Shown here in pieces: positions 24,934 through 33,087 of a stretch of DNA of 64,000 nucleotides (positions are counted from its first letter, which is position 1; the number at the start of each line of letters is the position of its first letter). Both the position numbers and the translations under genes were made by a program. The notes beneath the pieces were generated by a model. That model saw only the letters and a list, made by a program, of their open reading frames with translations. It had not been told where the DNA came from and ran no database searches. This stretch comes from Phocaeicola massiliensis B84634 = Timone 84634 = DSM 17679 = JCM 13223 (GTDB taxonomy: Bacteria > Bacteroidota > Bacteroidia > Bacteroidales > Bacteroidaceae): positions 1,233,206 to 1,297,205 of the forward strand of contig NZ_KB905472.1 of assembly GCF_000382445.1 (NCBI RefSeq), written 5' to 3'.

Positions 24934-26610
24934 ATGTTTGAAGGACAGCCTAAAGGCTTATATGCGTTAGCTCTCGCCAATACCGGCGAACGCTTTGGTT
25001 ATTACACAATGCTTGCGATTTTCACACTCTTTTTGCAAGCTAAGTTTGGATATACGGCAGCCGAAACATCCGAGATTTTTTCTACATTCTTGGCTGGTGT
25101 TTATTTTACTCCTCTAATCGGTGGTTGGTTAGCCGATAAATTTGGTTATGGAAAGATGGTGACCACAGGTGTTTTTGTCATGTTTTTCGGTTATCTGCTA
25201 CTTTCTATTCCTGCAGGAAATGATATCGCTAAATGGATGATGTTCGGTGCATTGACAATGATTGCATTAGGTACCGGTTTATTTAAAGGTAACCTGCAAG
25301 TAATGGTAGGAAATCTCTATGATGCTCCTGAATACAGAAGTAAGCGCGATTCGGCATTTAGTATTTTCTATATGGCTATTAATATCGGTGCCTTATATGC
25401 CCCTACAATGGCGACAGAAATAACAAACTGGATGTTGGCAAAATCTAACTTAACATACGATGGACAGATTCCGGCTTTGGCACACCAGTTTCAAAATGGA
25501 ACCATAACTCCTGAGGGTTCACAATTACTTGAAAGCCTGAAAGTAGCTCAGAATTTTGCTGGTGATACTGCATCATTCTGTTCTACATATATTGATAAAT
25601 TGGGGGAAGCTTATAATTATGGTTTTGGTGTAGCTTGTATCTCATTGATTATTTCTATCATTATTTATTATGCATTCCGTTCTACGTTTAAACATGCAGA
25701 TGTCAATACAAAACAAGCTAACGCCAATAAGAGTACACAACAGGCTGCTACTTCCGAAGAACTTACTCCAGCTGAGACAAAACAACGCATTATTGCTTTG
25801 TGTCTTGTATTTGCTGTCGTTATTTTCTTTTGGATGGCATTCCATCAAAATGGTCTTACCATGACTTTCTTTGCCCGTGACTATACAGCTCATTCTGCTG
25901 AAGGGCTCGATCGGTTAGGCTTTAGTGTATGGAATCTTACTTTACTGATTGTATTGGTTTACGCTGGTTTTTCTTTCTTTCAATCTAAAATTAGTAAAAG
26001 CAAAACTATTTCAGGTATTGTAGCAGTTGCTGTCATTATTCTTTTGGGAGTAAATTATAGTACGATGGATGCAACTCTGCCTATTCTTCCCCAGATATTC
26101 CAGCAATTCAACCCCTTCTTCGTTGTTGCTTTGACTCCGGTATCCTTAGCTGTATTTAGCTCTTTGGCTAAAGCCGGAAAAGAACCTTCCGCACCTCGTA
26201 AAATTGCGTTTGGTATGCTTATTGCTGCGATTGGTTTTGCTATTTTGGCTATGGGTTCTATGGGACTTCCCACACCGTCGGAAGTGGAAGCGAATGGTAT
26301 TTCTTCTTCTCAATTAGTATCTCCTAATTGGTTGATTTCTACTTATTTGGTGTTGACTTTTGCTGAATTGCTGCTATCACCAATGGGTATTTCATTTGTT
26401 TCTAAAGTTGCACCTCCCAAATATAAAGGATTGATGATGGGTGGTTGGTTTGTAGCTACTGCATTAGGTAATAAGTTGGTTGGTGAAATTGGTAAGATTT
26501 GGGGTGAAATGCAGTTGTGGATGGTATGGAGTGTATTGATTGTATGCTGTCTGGTTGCTGCTTTATTTATGTTCTCTATTATGAAGAGATTGGAAAAAGT
26601 GGCTAAGTAA
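24934..26610 (+). CDS. Proton-dependent oligopeptide transporter (POT/PTR family)
   Basis: 558 residues with about 13-14 membrane helices. The POT signature ERFGYYTMLAIFTLFL is near residue 20 and the second PTR2 signature FSIFYMAINIGALYAP near residue 147. These match proton-coupled di- and tripeptide importers (DtpT-like). A longer hydrophilic insert lies between helices at residues ~180-230 and ~255-280. A TATCTTTG box (24884-24891) about 42 bases upstream suggests its own promoter. The gene stands alone and converges on the histidine kinase. Confidence 0.93.
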   Translation: MFEGQPKGLYALALANTGERFGYYTMLAIFTLFLQAKFGYTAAETSEIFSTFLAGVYFTPLIGGWLADKFGYGKMVTTGVFVMFFGYLLLSIPAGNDIAKWMMFGALTMIALGTGLFKGNLQVMVGNLYDAPEYRSKRDSAFSIFYMAINIGALYAPTMATEITNWMLAKSNLTYDGQIPALAHQFQNGTITPEGSQLLESLKVAQNFAGDTASFCSTYIDKLGEAYNYGFGVACISLIISIIIYYAFRSTFKHADVNTKQANANKSTQQAATSEELTPAETKQRIIALCLVFAVVIFFWMAFHQNGLTMTFFARDYTAHSAEGLDRLGFSVWNLTLLIVLVYAGFSFFQSKISKSKTISGIVAVAVIILLGVNYSTMDATLPILPQIFQQFNPFFVVALTPVSLAVFSSLAKAGKEPSAPRKIAFGMLIAAIGFAILAMGSMGLPTPSEVEANGISSSQLVSPNWLISTYLVLTFAELLLSPMGISFVSKVAPPKYKGLMMGGWFVATALGNKLVGEIGKIWGEMQLWMVWSVLIVCCLVAALFMFSIMKRLEKVAK

Positions 26611-26750
26611 AAATCAGGGAACTAAAAAATACTCAAATACTTTTTAGATATAAATCTCTTTTCTCTGCTGTCATAAAGAACTGAAATATAGTTTTTGATT
26701 GACAGTAGTGAAAGGAGATTTTTTATTTGATTTTGGGTCAATAGAAGAAT

Positions 26751-28067
26751 TTAACTGAACACCAATGCAAATGTGGTAGTCTGCCTGTCTTCTTTATAAG
26801 GCAACAATGTCAGTGTGCCACCGCTAAGTCTCATAATTTGTTTGCTCAAGCTCAGACCGATTCCGCTTCCTTCTTCTTTGGTGGTAAAGAAAGGAATAAA
26901 AATCTGTTCGGCAGCTTCGGGGTCGATCACAGGACCATTATTAGCAATCTCGATATGTACACTTTCCTGTTCGTCACAGTATGCTCTCAGGGTGATTAGT
27001 CCGTCCGGTGTATCACCAATTGCTTGAATGGCGTTTTTAAGCAGGTTAGTCACCACTTGAGCAATGAGGTTCTCGTCGGCAAAGACAATCAAATCGTCTT
27101 TCGCTTCATGCAGGGAGATGCTGATATGAGGACAAGGATGCTGATGACACGCCAGTTTTATCATTCTTTCGAGGAAGGGACGTACATAGAACAGTGAAGG
27201 TTCCGGTGAAGGAAGACGTGTCAGTTTGCGATAAGACATGACGAAATTTATCAGTCCTTTGCCTGTCGTGTGAATCGTTTCCAATCCTTGCCGCATCTCC
27301 TCGTTTTCAGCTCCCGGTAATTGCAGCAAGGTTTCACTCAACGAAGTGACGGGAGTAAGGGAGTTCATGATTTCGTGAGTTAAAACCCGGGTAAGCCGAA
27401 TCCATGAATCAATCTCCCGTTCGTCCAACTCGCGGTTGATATCGCTGAGAGCGATAATACGTAGTTCTTCCTCTTTGATATTTATGCCCGACACGCGTAG
27501 CGCCAGATTGATTGTACCGCGCTCCGTACTGACCTGTACTTGTGATTTATCTCCCGGAAGAGCTTCTTCCATCACTTTTTTCAGTTCGTCTGAAATGCGG
27601 GATAGTTGTTTGGTATGTGTAAAGACGTCCATTCCCAATAGTTGCGTTGCTTTTTTATTTTTTTGATAGACAGCACCTTTACTGTTGAGTACAACGATTC
27701 CTGTTTCCACGAAGTCAAGAATCAGCTCGTAATACTTCTCACGTTGGGCTGTTTCCTGTTTTACATTATATAAGATTCGCGCTATGCGGTTCAGCATCAT
27801 GTTGACCGATGAATTGTCTTTGTCGGGGCTATGTTCATAGAATCGCACAGCCGGGTCGTCATTCTCAATGGCGTCAAGCAAAAATGCCACTTTTCTTGTA
27901 TTATAGGTATACAGGCGATGAAACCAATATATTGAAACGAAGAATAAGGGAACGACAAGGCATAACCATAACCAATTGTGGTGCATATACAGCCATAAAC
28001 CGGATGTCGCCAATGCGACAACAACAAGTAGGCGGAAGATAAAAGAGGCAGTCACTTTTTTCATCAT
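26751..28067 (-). CDS. Sensor histidine kinase of an NtrB/NtrY-like pair
   Basis: 438 residues: two N-terminal membrane helices (ASFIFRLLVVVALATSGLWL and WLWLCLVVPLFFVSIYWF) with almost no periplasmic part, a PAS-like domain at ~105-200 (VETGIVVLNSKGAVYQKNKK), the phosphoacceptor H-box LTHEIMNSLTPV, N-box NLLKNAIQAIGD, and G-boxes in IEIANNGPVID and GSGIGLSLSKQIM. The short loop suggests the signal is sensed in the membrane or cytoplasm. Its start overlaps the stop of the regulator by four bases, so the two are translationally coupled. It should phosphorylate the sigma-54 regulator that controls the divergent ABC operon. Confidence 0.92.
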   Translation of the reverse strand: MMKKVTASFIFRLLVVVALATSGLWLYMHHNWLWLCLVVPLFFVSIYWFHRLYTYNTRKVAFLLDAIENDDPAVRFYEHSPDKDNSSVNMMLNRIARILYNVKQETAQREKYYELILDFVETGIVVLNSKGAVYQKNKKATQLLGMDVFTHTKQLSRISDELKKVMEEALPGDKSQVQVSTERGTINLALRVSGINIKEEELRIIALSDINRELDEREIDSWIRLTRVLTHEIMNSLTPVTSLSETLLQLPGAENEEMRQGLETIHTTGKGLINFVMSYRKLTRLPSPEPSLFYVRPFLERMIKLACHQHPCPHISISLHEAKDDLIVFADENLIAQVVTNLLKNAIQAIGDTPDGLITLRAYCDEQESVHIEIANNGPVIDPEAAEQIFIPFFTTKEEGSGIGLSLSKQIMRLSGGTLTLLPYKEDRQTTTFALVFS

Positions 28068-29398
28068 AAACCGAATTTCTTCATTTTATTATATAAGGTC
28101 TGACGCGTTATTCCCAGTTGGGCAGCCACGGCCGAAAGGTTTCCGTTACATTTTTCCATGGCTCTTTGAATCATCTGCAACTCCATTTCTTCCAATGTGG
28201 AGACGGCAGCTTCGGCAGGAGGCGTGCCGGCTTTACGGGGAAAGTGAAAATGTTCGTTATTCAATATTCCATCTTCGTTAATGATGACAGCCTTCTCAAT
28301 GGCGTGCTCCAGTTCCCGAATATTCCCATACCAAGGATGCTCGCGCAGCTTGTCCTTTGCGGAAGAGGAAAGAATGATATTTCCTTTGTCATACTGCTTA
28401 CAGAAACGGTCGATAAACCGTTCGGCAAGGGGGATAATATCTTCTTTTCTGTCACGTAAAGGAGGAATTTCAATATGGATGGTGTTTATTCTGTATAATA
28501 AATCCTCCCTAAACCTGCCTTTGAGTACCATCTCTTCCAAATTGCAATTAGTGGCGCAAATCAAACGGATATCTACAGGAATGGGATCATTGCTGCCCAC
28601 ACGCACCACACTACGCTGTTGAATGGCAGTAAGGAGCTTGGATTGCAGGTGATAAGGCAAATTGCCTATTTCGTCCAAAAAGAGAGTACCTTCATGAGCC
28701 GCTTCGAATTTTCCTTGCCGGTCGGAATGGGCGTCGGTGAACGAACCTTTTACATGCCCGAACAATTCGCTTTCAAACAAAGATTCAGTAACGGCACCCA
28801 TATCCACCGTTACCATATTGCGCCGGCATCGTTCGGAAAGCGCATGGATTTCGCGTGCCAGCATTTCTTTCCCGGTACCATTCTCTCCGGTAATCAGGAT
28901 ATTTGCATCTGTTTGGGCTACCTTCTCTATCAGTGTCCTCAACTGTTTCATGGCATTGCTTTCACCCCAATACATTGATGATACCACCCTGCGGAGTTCT
29001 GCTTTTTTCTTTCCTTTAGAACTGTTTCGGCATGTAGCTGACAGTGTATCTACCAATCGGGTATTATCCCAAGGTTTCACGATAAAATCCGCGGCTCCTT
29101 CTTTTATACCACGTACAGCCAAATCGATATCAGCGTAAGCAGTAAATAGCACGACGGGTAATGACGGTTGCATTTTTTTTATTTCGTGCAACCAGTAAAG
29201 CCCTTCATTGCCGGTATTAAGCCCACTGCTGAAGTTCATATCAAGCAATACCACCTGTGCATTCTCTTCACGCAGCACGGCAGGCAGTGTGATAGGTGAG
29301 GTGAGGGTAATGATACGCTCAAAGCTATTCTTCAACAGCAGCTTAACGGCAGAAAGCACCCCTTTATTATCGTCTACCACAATTATGGTTCCTTGCAT
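28064..29398 (-). CDS. Sigma-54-dependent response regulator (NtrC family)
   Basis: 444 residues in three parts. A receiver domain has DD at 9-10, phosphoacceptor D53 in VVLLDMN and K in IVKPWD. The AAA+ activator domain has Walker A ITGENGTGKE and Walker B GTLFLDEIG. A Fis-type C-terminal helix-turn-helix ends in LGITRQTLYNKMKKFGL. The sigma-54 contact loop reads GSFTDA instead of the usual GAFTGA, a change at two positions, although the T-containing core is kept. It is probably autoregulated from the shared intergenic region and activates the divergent promoter at 29604. Confidence 0.93.
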   Translation of the reverse strand: MQGTIIVVDDNKGVLSAVKLLLKNSFERIITLTSPITLPAVLREENAQVVLLDMNFSSGLNTGNEGLYWLHEIKKMQPSLPVVLFTAYADIDLAVRGIKEGAADFIVKPWDNTRLVDTLSATCRNSSKGKKKAELRRVVSSMYWGESNAMKQLRTLIEKVAQTDANILITGENGTGKEMLAREIHALSERCRRNMVTVDMGAVTESLFESELFGHVKGSFTDAHSDRQGKFEAAHEGTLFLDEIGNLPYHLQSKLLTAIQQRSVVRVGSNDPIPVDIRLICATNCNLEEMVLKGRFREDLLYRINTIHIEIPPLRDRKEDIIPLAERFIDRFCKQYDKGNIILSSSAKDKLREHPWYGNIRELEHAIEKAVIINEDGILNNEHFHFPRKAGTPPAEAAVSTLEEMELQMIQRAMEKCNGNLSAVAAQLGITRQTLYNKMKKFGL

Positions 29399-29463
29399 AT
29401 CTATAATCTTTTGGTTTATTCTTGAAACAAAGATAAGTATTTGGCGCCTAACCTCCTAAGCAG

Positions 29464-29549
29464 TGTCTAATTATTAGACATAAGCTTTTTGGAACAGCAA
29501 TAAACCATTGTTGTCTAATTATCATACACTGCTGTCTAATTATTAGACA
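29464..29549. promoter_or_regulatory. Three upstream activator sites, TGTCTAAT-T-ATTAGACA type
   Basis: Two perfect 17-bp palindromes (29464-29480 and 29533-29549) and one imperfect copy (29512-29528, TGTCTAATTATCATACA) share the same arms. They lie 55-140 bases upstream of the sigma-54 promoter, a normal position for enhancer sites, and just upstream of the regulator gene on the other strand. Binding by the regulator encoded at 28064-29398 is inferred from position and symmetry. Confidence 0.8.
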
Positions 29550-29603
29550 CTATCGGGGCGGAATGAAATAACTAAAGCTCTTATTTATAGAGAACTGTGA
29601 CTT

Positions 29604-29619
29604 TGGCACGTTTTCTGCA
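29604..29619 (+). promoter_or_regulatory. Sigma-54 (-24/-12) promoter of the ABC export operon
   Basis: TGGCACG-TTTT-CTGCA spans 29604-29619, with GG and GC 12 bases apart as in the consensus TGGCACG-N4-TTGCW (one mismatch). It lies 40 bases upstream of the first permease ATG. Confidence 0.85.
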
Positions 29620-29658
29620 TTATTCTTTAAGAGAACGAATAGAAACAAAAAATAAAAT

Positions 29659-31968
29659 ATGAAAGAACTTTATTATGTAATTCAGACATTGATTCATGGG
29701 CGTGGGGCTAATCTTATAAAGGTTATCTCGCTGACTCTGGGTTTGACGGTCAGTATCTTGATATTCGCGCGCGAAGCCTTCGAGTTTAATTATGATACTT
29801 GCTATGAGGATTCCGAATGTCTGGCTGCAGTGCAGATTGAATGGAATCATAACGGAGAGAAGGACACCGGCTTTATGACAATGGGCCCTATGGCCGGTGC
29901 CATAGCCGAAAGTTTTCCCAAAGAAGTGGAAAGTGCCACAACAACGCATTTCTGGTGGGGAGGAACTTCTCTTTATAAGGATGACGTTCGTTTCAGTCCG
30001 GGTGTATTGATAGCCGACAGTTGTTTCTTTAAGACAATGAGAACAAAGATATTGCAAGGGCAGGCTTCGGAAATGAATAATCCCGATATACTGTTTATCA
30101 GCCGGAGCTTGGCACAAGAAATGTTTGCCGGGACTGATCCTGTCGGCAAGGTTGTGAATTTGAATAAAAGCATGCCGATGACCATAAAAGGTGTTTATGA
30201 AGACTATCCTGAGAATTCTACATTTTATGATTTGAGGGTTATCATATCTATGGCTACCACACGAAAATATGGCTGGGACTATTGGGGGTGGAATGGAGGT
30301 GACAGTTATTTTGCTTATATTCGCTTACGCCATCCTTCCGACATGGAAACGATAAATAATCGTATAGACCAAATGCTGGAAAAATATATTCCGCAGGAAG
30401 ATAAGGATAAGAATTATACTTGGTCGCTTCGTCTGATTCCCTTTTCTGATTTAAGACTGGCCAGAAATTATGATGGTATGGGCATTATTTGGGTATTGCT
30501 TATCTTAGCAGGTATTCTATTGTTTACTGTTACATTGAACTATGTGCTGATTTCCATTTCTTCACTGAGTCGCCGTGCCAAAATCATTGGTGTGCACAAG
30601 TGTAATGGAGCGTCAGATTGGGGAATCATGAAAATGTTTCTGTGGGAAACAGGGATTCTTATTTTCCTCTCTGTCCTATTGATGGCTTTCCTTATGCTTA
30701 ATTTCCAAGAACCGCTTGAAAGAATGGCAGATGCCAGTCTGGAGGCCATGTTTACTTATGAGAATCTATGGGCACCGGTTTGTGCCGTTTTATTTATCTT
30801 CATAGTGGGTGGTGTATTGCCGGGATTACAATTTTCAAGAATACCGGTTACGCAGGTCTTTCGCAGATATACGGAAGGCAAGAAAAGCTGGAAGCGTCCG
30901 TTACTTTTCATCCAATTTACCGGTACGGCATTCATCTTTGCATTGTTGGCGCTTGTATTGGTGCAATCCAATCACATGACCAATATAGACCGAGGTTTCA
31001 GCACAGAACGCATGGCTTTTACCTATTACTATTTCAGTAATCCTGAAAACGCACGCTCTACTTTTCAAAATTTGCCTTATGTAGAAGCTGTTGCAAGTAG
31101 CAGTCTGCCTCTATATGAAGGAATGAGTGGTTGTCTGGTTACTACGGAAAGTGGAAAGCAATATAGTATGCGAGGCAATACAATTGACAAAGACTATCTT
31201 CCGTTTGTAGGAATAAAACTGAAAGAAGGACGTAACCTGAAGCAACAGGATGAAGTTGTGGTTAACCGGAAGTTCCTGGAAGTTATGCATTGGAAAGAGA
31301 ATCCTATCGGTCGCCAGGTTCGTAACAATGATGAAATATTGGGTACTATTGTGGGAGTGACGGAAGATTTTCGTTCATCTAATCCTATTTTCGTGCCGGA
31401 GGAACCGGTTGTATTCCAATATCGTTCTGATTTTAGTGGCTGTATTCAAGTAAAGCTGAAAGAGCCGTTTGATGAGAACTTAAAGAAACTCAATGAAGAT
31501 GTGAAGAATATTTGGCCGGATGGAGATTTGAATTTTGTGTCTGAAACACGGGCAACAGAACTACAAATCAGCACTGTGGTCGATTTTCGAAGTGTTGCGC
31601 TAATGGCCACCATAACCATCCTTTTTGTTACCTTGATGGGATTGATTGGTTATATTAATGATGAGATGCAACGTCGCAGTAAGGAAATAGCCATTCGTAA
31701 GGTAAATGGGGCAGAGGCGTCTTCTATTTTGCTTTTGCTTTCGAAAGATATATTTTGGACTTCAATGCCTGCGGTGTGTATCGGAACATTGGGGGCCTGG
31801 TATTTGGGAGCTTTGTGGACGGACCAGTTTTCTGAAACGGCTGAATTTCCGATATACTATTATATCCTGATAGCTTTTGTCTCTTTACTTTTTATCATTG
31901 GTTGTGTAGTGATAAAGACATGGAGAATAGCAAATGATAATCCGGTGAACAGTATTAAAAGTGAATAA
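29659..31968 (+). CDS. ABC transporter permease, FtsX/MacB type (first permease)
   Basis: 769 residues. An N-terminal membrane helix (VISLTLGLTVSILIFA) is followed by a ~240-residue periplasmic MacB-type core domain. Three helices follow (one is LLILAGILLFTVTLNYVLIS), then another helix leading into a second periplasmic domain (~430-610), and three C-terminal helices. Two FtsX cores are seen, each with the cytoplasmic signature: GVHKCNGA and RSKEIAIRKVNGAE. These proteins form mechanotransmission-type exporters for peptides, lipoproteins or drugs; the substrate is unknown. It is first in the sigma-54-driven operon and paralogous to the permease at 33088. Confidence 0.9.
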   Translation: MKELYYVIQTLIHGRGANLIKVISLTLGLTVSILIFAREAFEFNYDTCYEDSECLAAVQIEWNHNGEKDTGFMTMGPMAGAIAESFPKEVESATTTHFWWGGTSLYKDDVRFSPGVLIADSCFFKTMRTKILQGQASEMNNPDILFISRSLAQEMFAGTDPVGKVVNLNKSMPMTIKGVYEDYPENSTFYDLRVIISMATTRKYGWDYWGWNGGDSYFAYIRLRHPSDMETINNRIDQMLEKYIPQEDKDKNYTWSLRLIPFSDLRLARNYDGMGIIWVLLILAGILLFTVTLNYVLISISSLSRRAKIIGVHKCNGASDWGIMKMFLWETGILIFLSVLLMAFLMLNFQEPLERMADASLEAMFTYENLWAPVCAVLFIFIVGGVLPGLQFSRIPVTQVFRRYTEGKKSWKRPLLFIQFTGTAFIFALLALVLVQSNHMTNIDRGFSTERMAFTYYYFSNPENARSTFQNLPYVEAVASSSLPLYEGMSGCLVTTESGKQYSMRGNTIDKDYLPFVGIKLKEGRNLKQQDEVVVNRKFLEVMHWKENPIGRQVRNNDEILGTIVGVTEDFRSSNPIFVPEEPVVFQYRSDFSGCIQVKLKEPFDENLKKLNEDVKNIWPDGDLNFVSETRATELQISTVVDFRSVALMATITILFVTLMGLIGYINDEMQRRSKEIAIRKVNGAEASSILLLLSKDIFWTSMPAVCIGTLGAWYLGALWTDQFSETAEFPIYYYILIAFVSLLFIIGCVVIKTWRIANDNPVNSIKSE

Positions 31969-31987
31969 TTAAACAATAAAAACGAAT

Positions 31988-32662
31988 ATGATACAGATTG
32001 AGAATTTGAGTAAAGTGTTTCGCACTTCAGAAGTGGAGACCATAGCATTGAACCACGTAAGTATGGAAGTCAAAGAAGGAGAATTTGTTGCTATCATGGG
32101 ACCTTCCGGTTGCGGCAAATCTACTCTGCTGAATATTTTGGGATTACTGGATAACCCAACCGAAGGAAGTTACAAGTTGATAGATAAGGAAGTGGCAGGA
32201 TTGAAAGAGAAGGAGCGTACACAACTCCGCAAAGGAGTAATAGGTTTTGTCTTTCAGAGCTTCAATCTGATAGATGAGCTGAATGTGTTTGAAAATGTGG
32301 AGCTACCTTTGACTTACTTGGGTATTAAGGCGAGTGAACGCAAAGAGCGTGTCCTCGAAATATTGAAACGTATGAATCTCAGTCATCGTGCCAAGCATTT
32401 CCCTCAACAGTTATCGGGAGGTCAGCAACAGCGTGTTGCCATTGCACGTGCCGTGATAACTAATCCGAAACTGATTTTGGCGGACGAACCTACCGGTAAT
32501 TTGGACTCAAAGAACGGAAGCGAAGTTATGAATTTATTGACAGAACTGAATAAAGAGGGTACCAGCATTGTTATGGTGACTCACTCACAACACGATGCAA
32601 GTTTTGCGCATCGAATTATCCATTTGTTTGATGGTAGCATTGTAGCAAACGTCAAAGAGTAA
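31988..32662 (+). CDS. ABC transporter ATP-binding protein, LolD/MacB type
   Basis: 224 residues, a single complete ABC ATPase. Walker A is GPSGCGKSTLLN, Q-loop VFQSFNLIDEL, signature LSGGQQQRVAIARA, Walker B LILADEPTGNLD and H-loop VTHSQHDA. The type fits FtsX-family exporters. It would energise both permeases of the operon. It lies 19 bases after the first permease and 18 before the wrecked one. Confidence 0.95.
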   Translation: MIQIENLSKVFRTSEVETIALNHVSMEVKEGEFVAIMGPSGCGKSTLLNILGLLDNPTEGSYKLIDKEVAGLKEKERTQLRKGVIGFVFQSFNLIDELNVFENVELPLTYLGIKASERKERVLEILKRMNLSHRAKHFPQQLSGGQQQRVAIARAVITNPKLILADEPTGNLDSKNGSEVMNLLTELNKEGTSIVMVTHSQHDASFAHRIIHLFDGSIVANVKE

Positions 32663-32680
32663 CAGCCCAAGACAACACAG

Positions 32681-33041
32681 ATGAAACAATTATATTATGC
32701 AATCCAGACGATTCTTCACGGGCGTGGAAGTAATGTGACGAAGCTCATCTCTCTTTCACTCGGACTGACTATCGGCATATTGTTATTCTCGCAAATCGCT
32801 TTTGAATTAAGCTATGAGAAGTGTTATCCCGATGCAGAACGTCTGGCTTTAGGCTGAAAATCTGCCCGAACAAATCGAAAGTGCCACTTGCATTTATCCC
32901 GATAATGCCTGGAATCTATATAATGTTTTATATTTTATTGGAGTTGCTTTGTTCGTAATGTTGCTTGTCGTGACCTGTGTGGTAATCAGAGCGTGGCGCA
33001 TTGCTAATGAAAATCCGGTAAAGAGTATCAAATCAGAATAA
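32681..33041 (+). pseudogene. Remnant of a second ABC permease gene, internally deleted
   Basis: The intact start reads like the flanking permeases (MKQLYYAIQTILHGRGSN, SLSLGLTIGILLFSQIAFEL) and stops at TGA 32855-32857 after 58 residues. In another frame a short piece matches the periplasmic segment near residue 80 (NLPEQIESATCIYPDN), then jumps straight to the last helix and tail (CVVIRAWRIANENPVKSIKS) ending at 33041. So about 85% of the gene is gone, through a small frame-breaking loss and one large deletion. No functional protein is expected. Confidence 0.88.
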
Positions 33042-33087
33042 ATTAGTAATTAGTATTGAGTAGTCATAAATAAAACACCATAATGCA

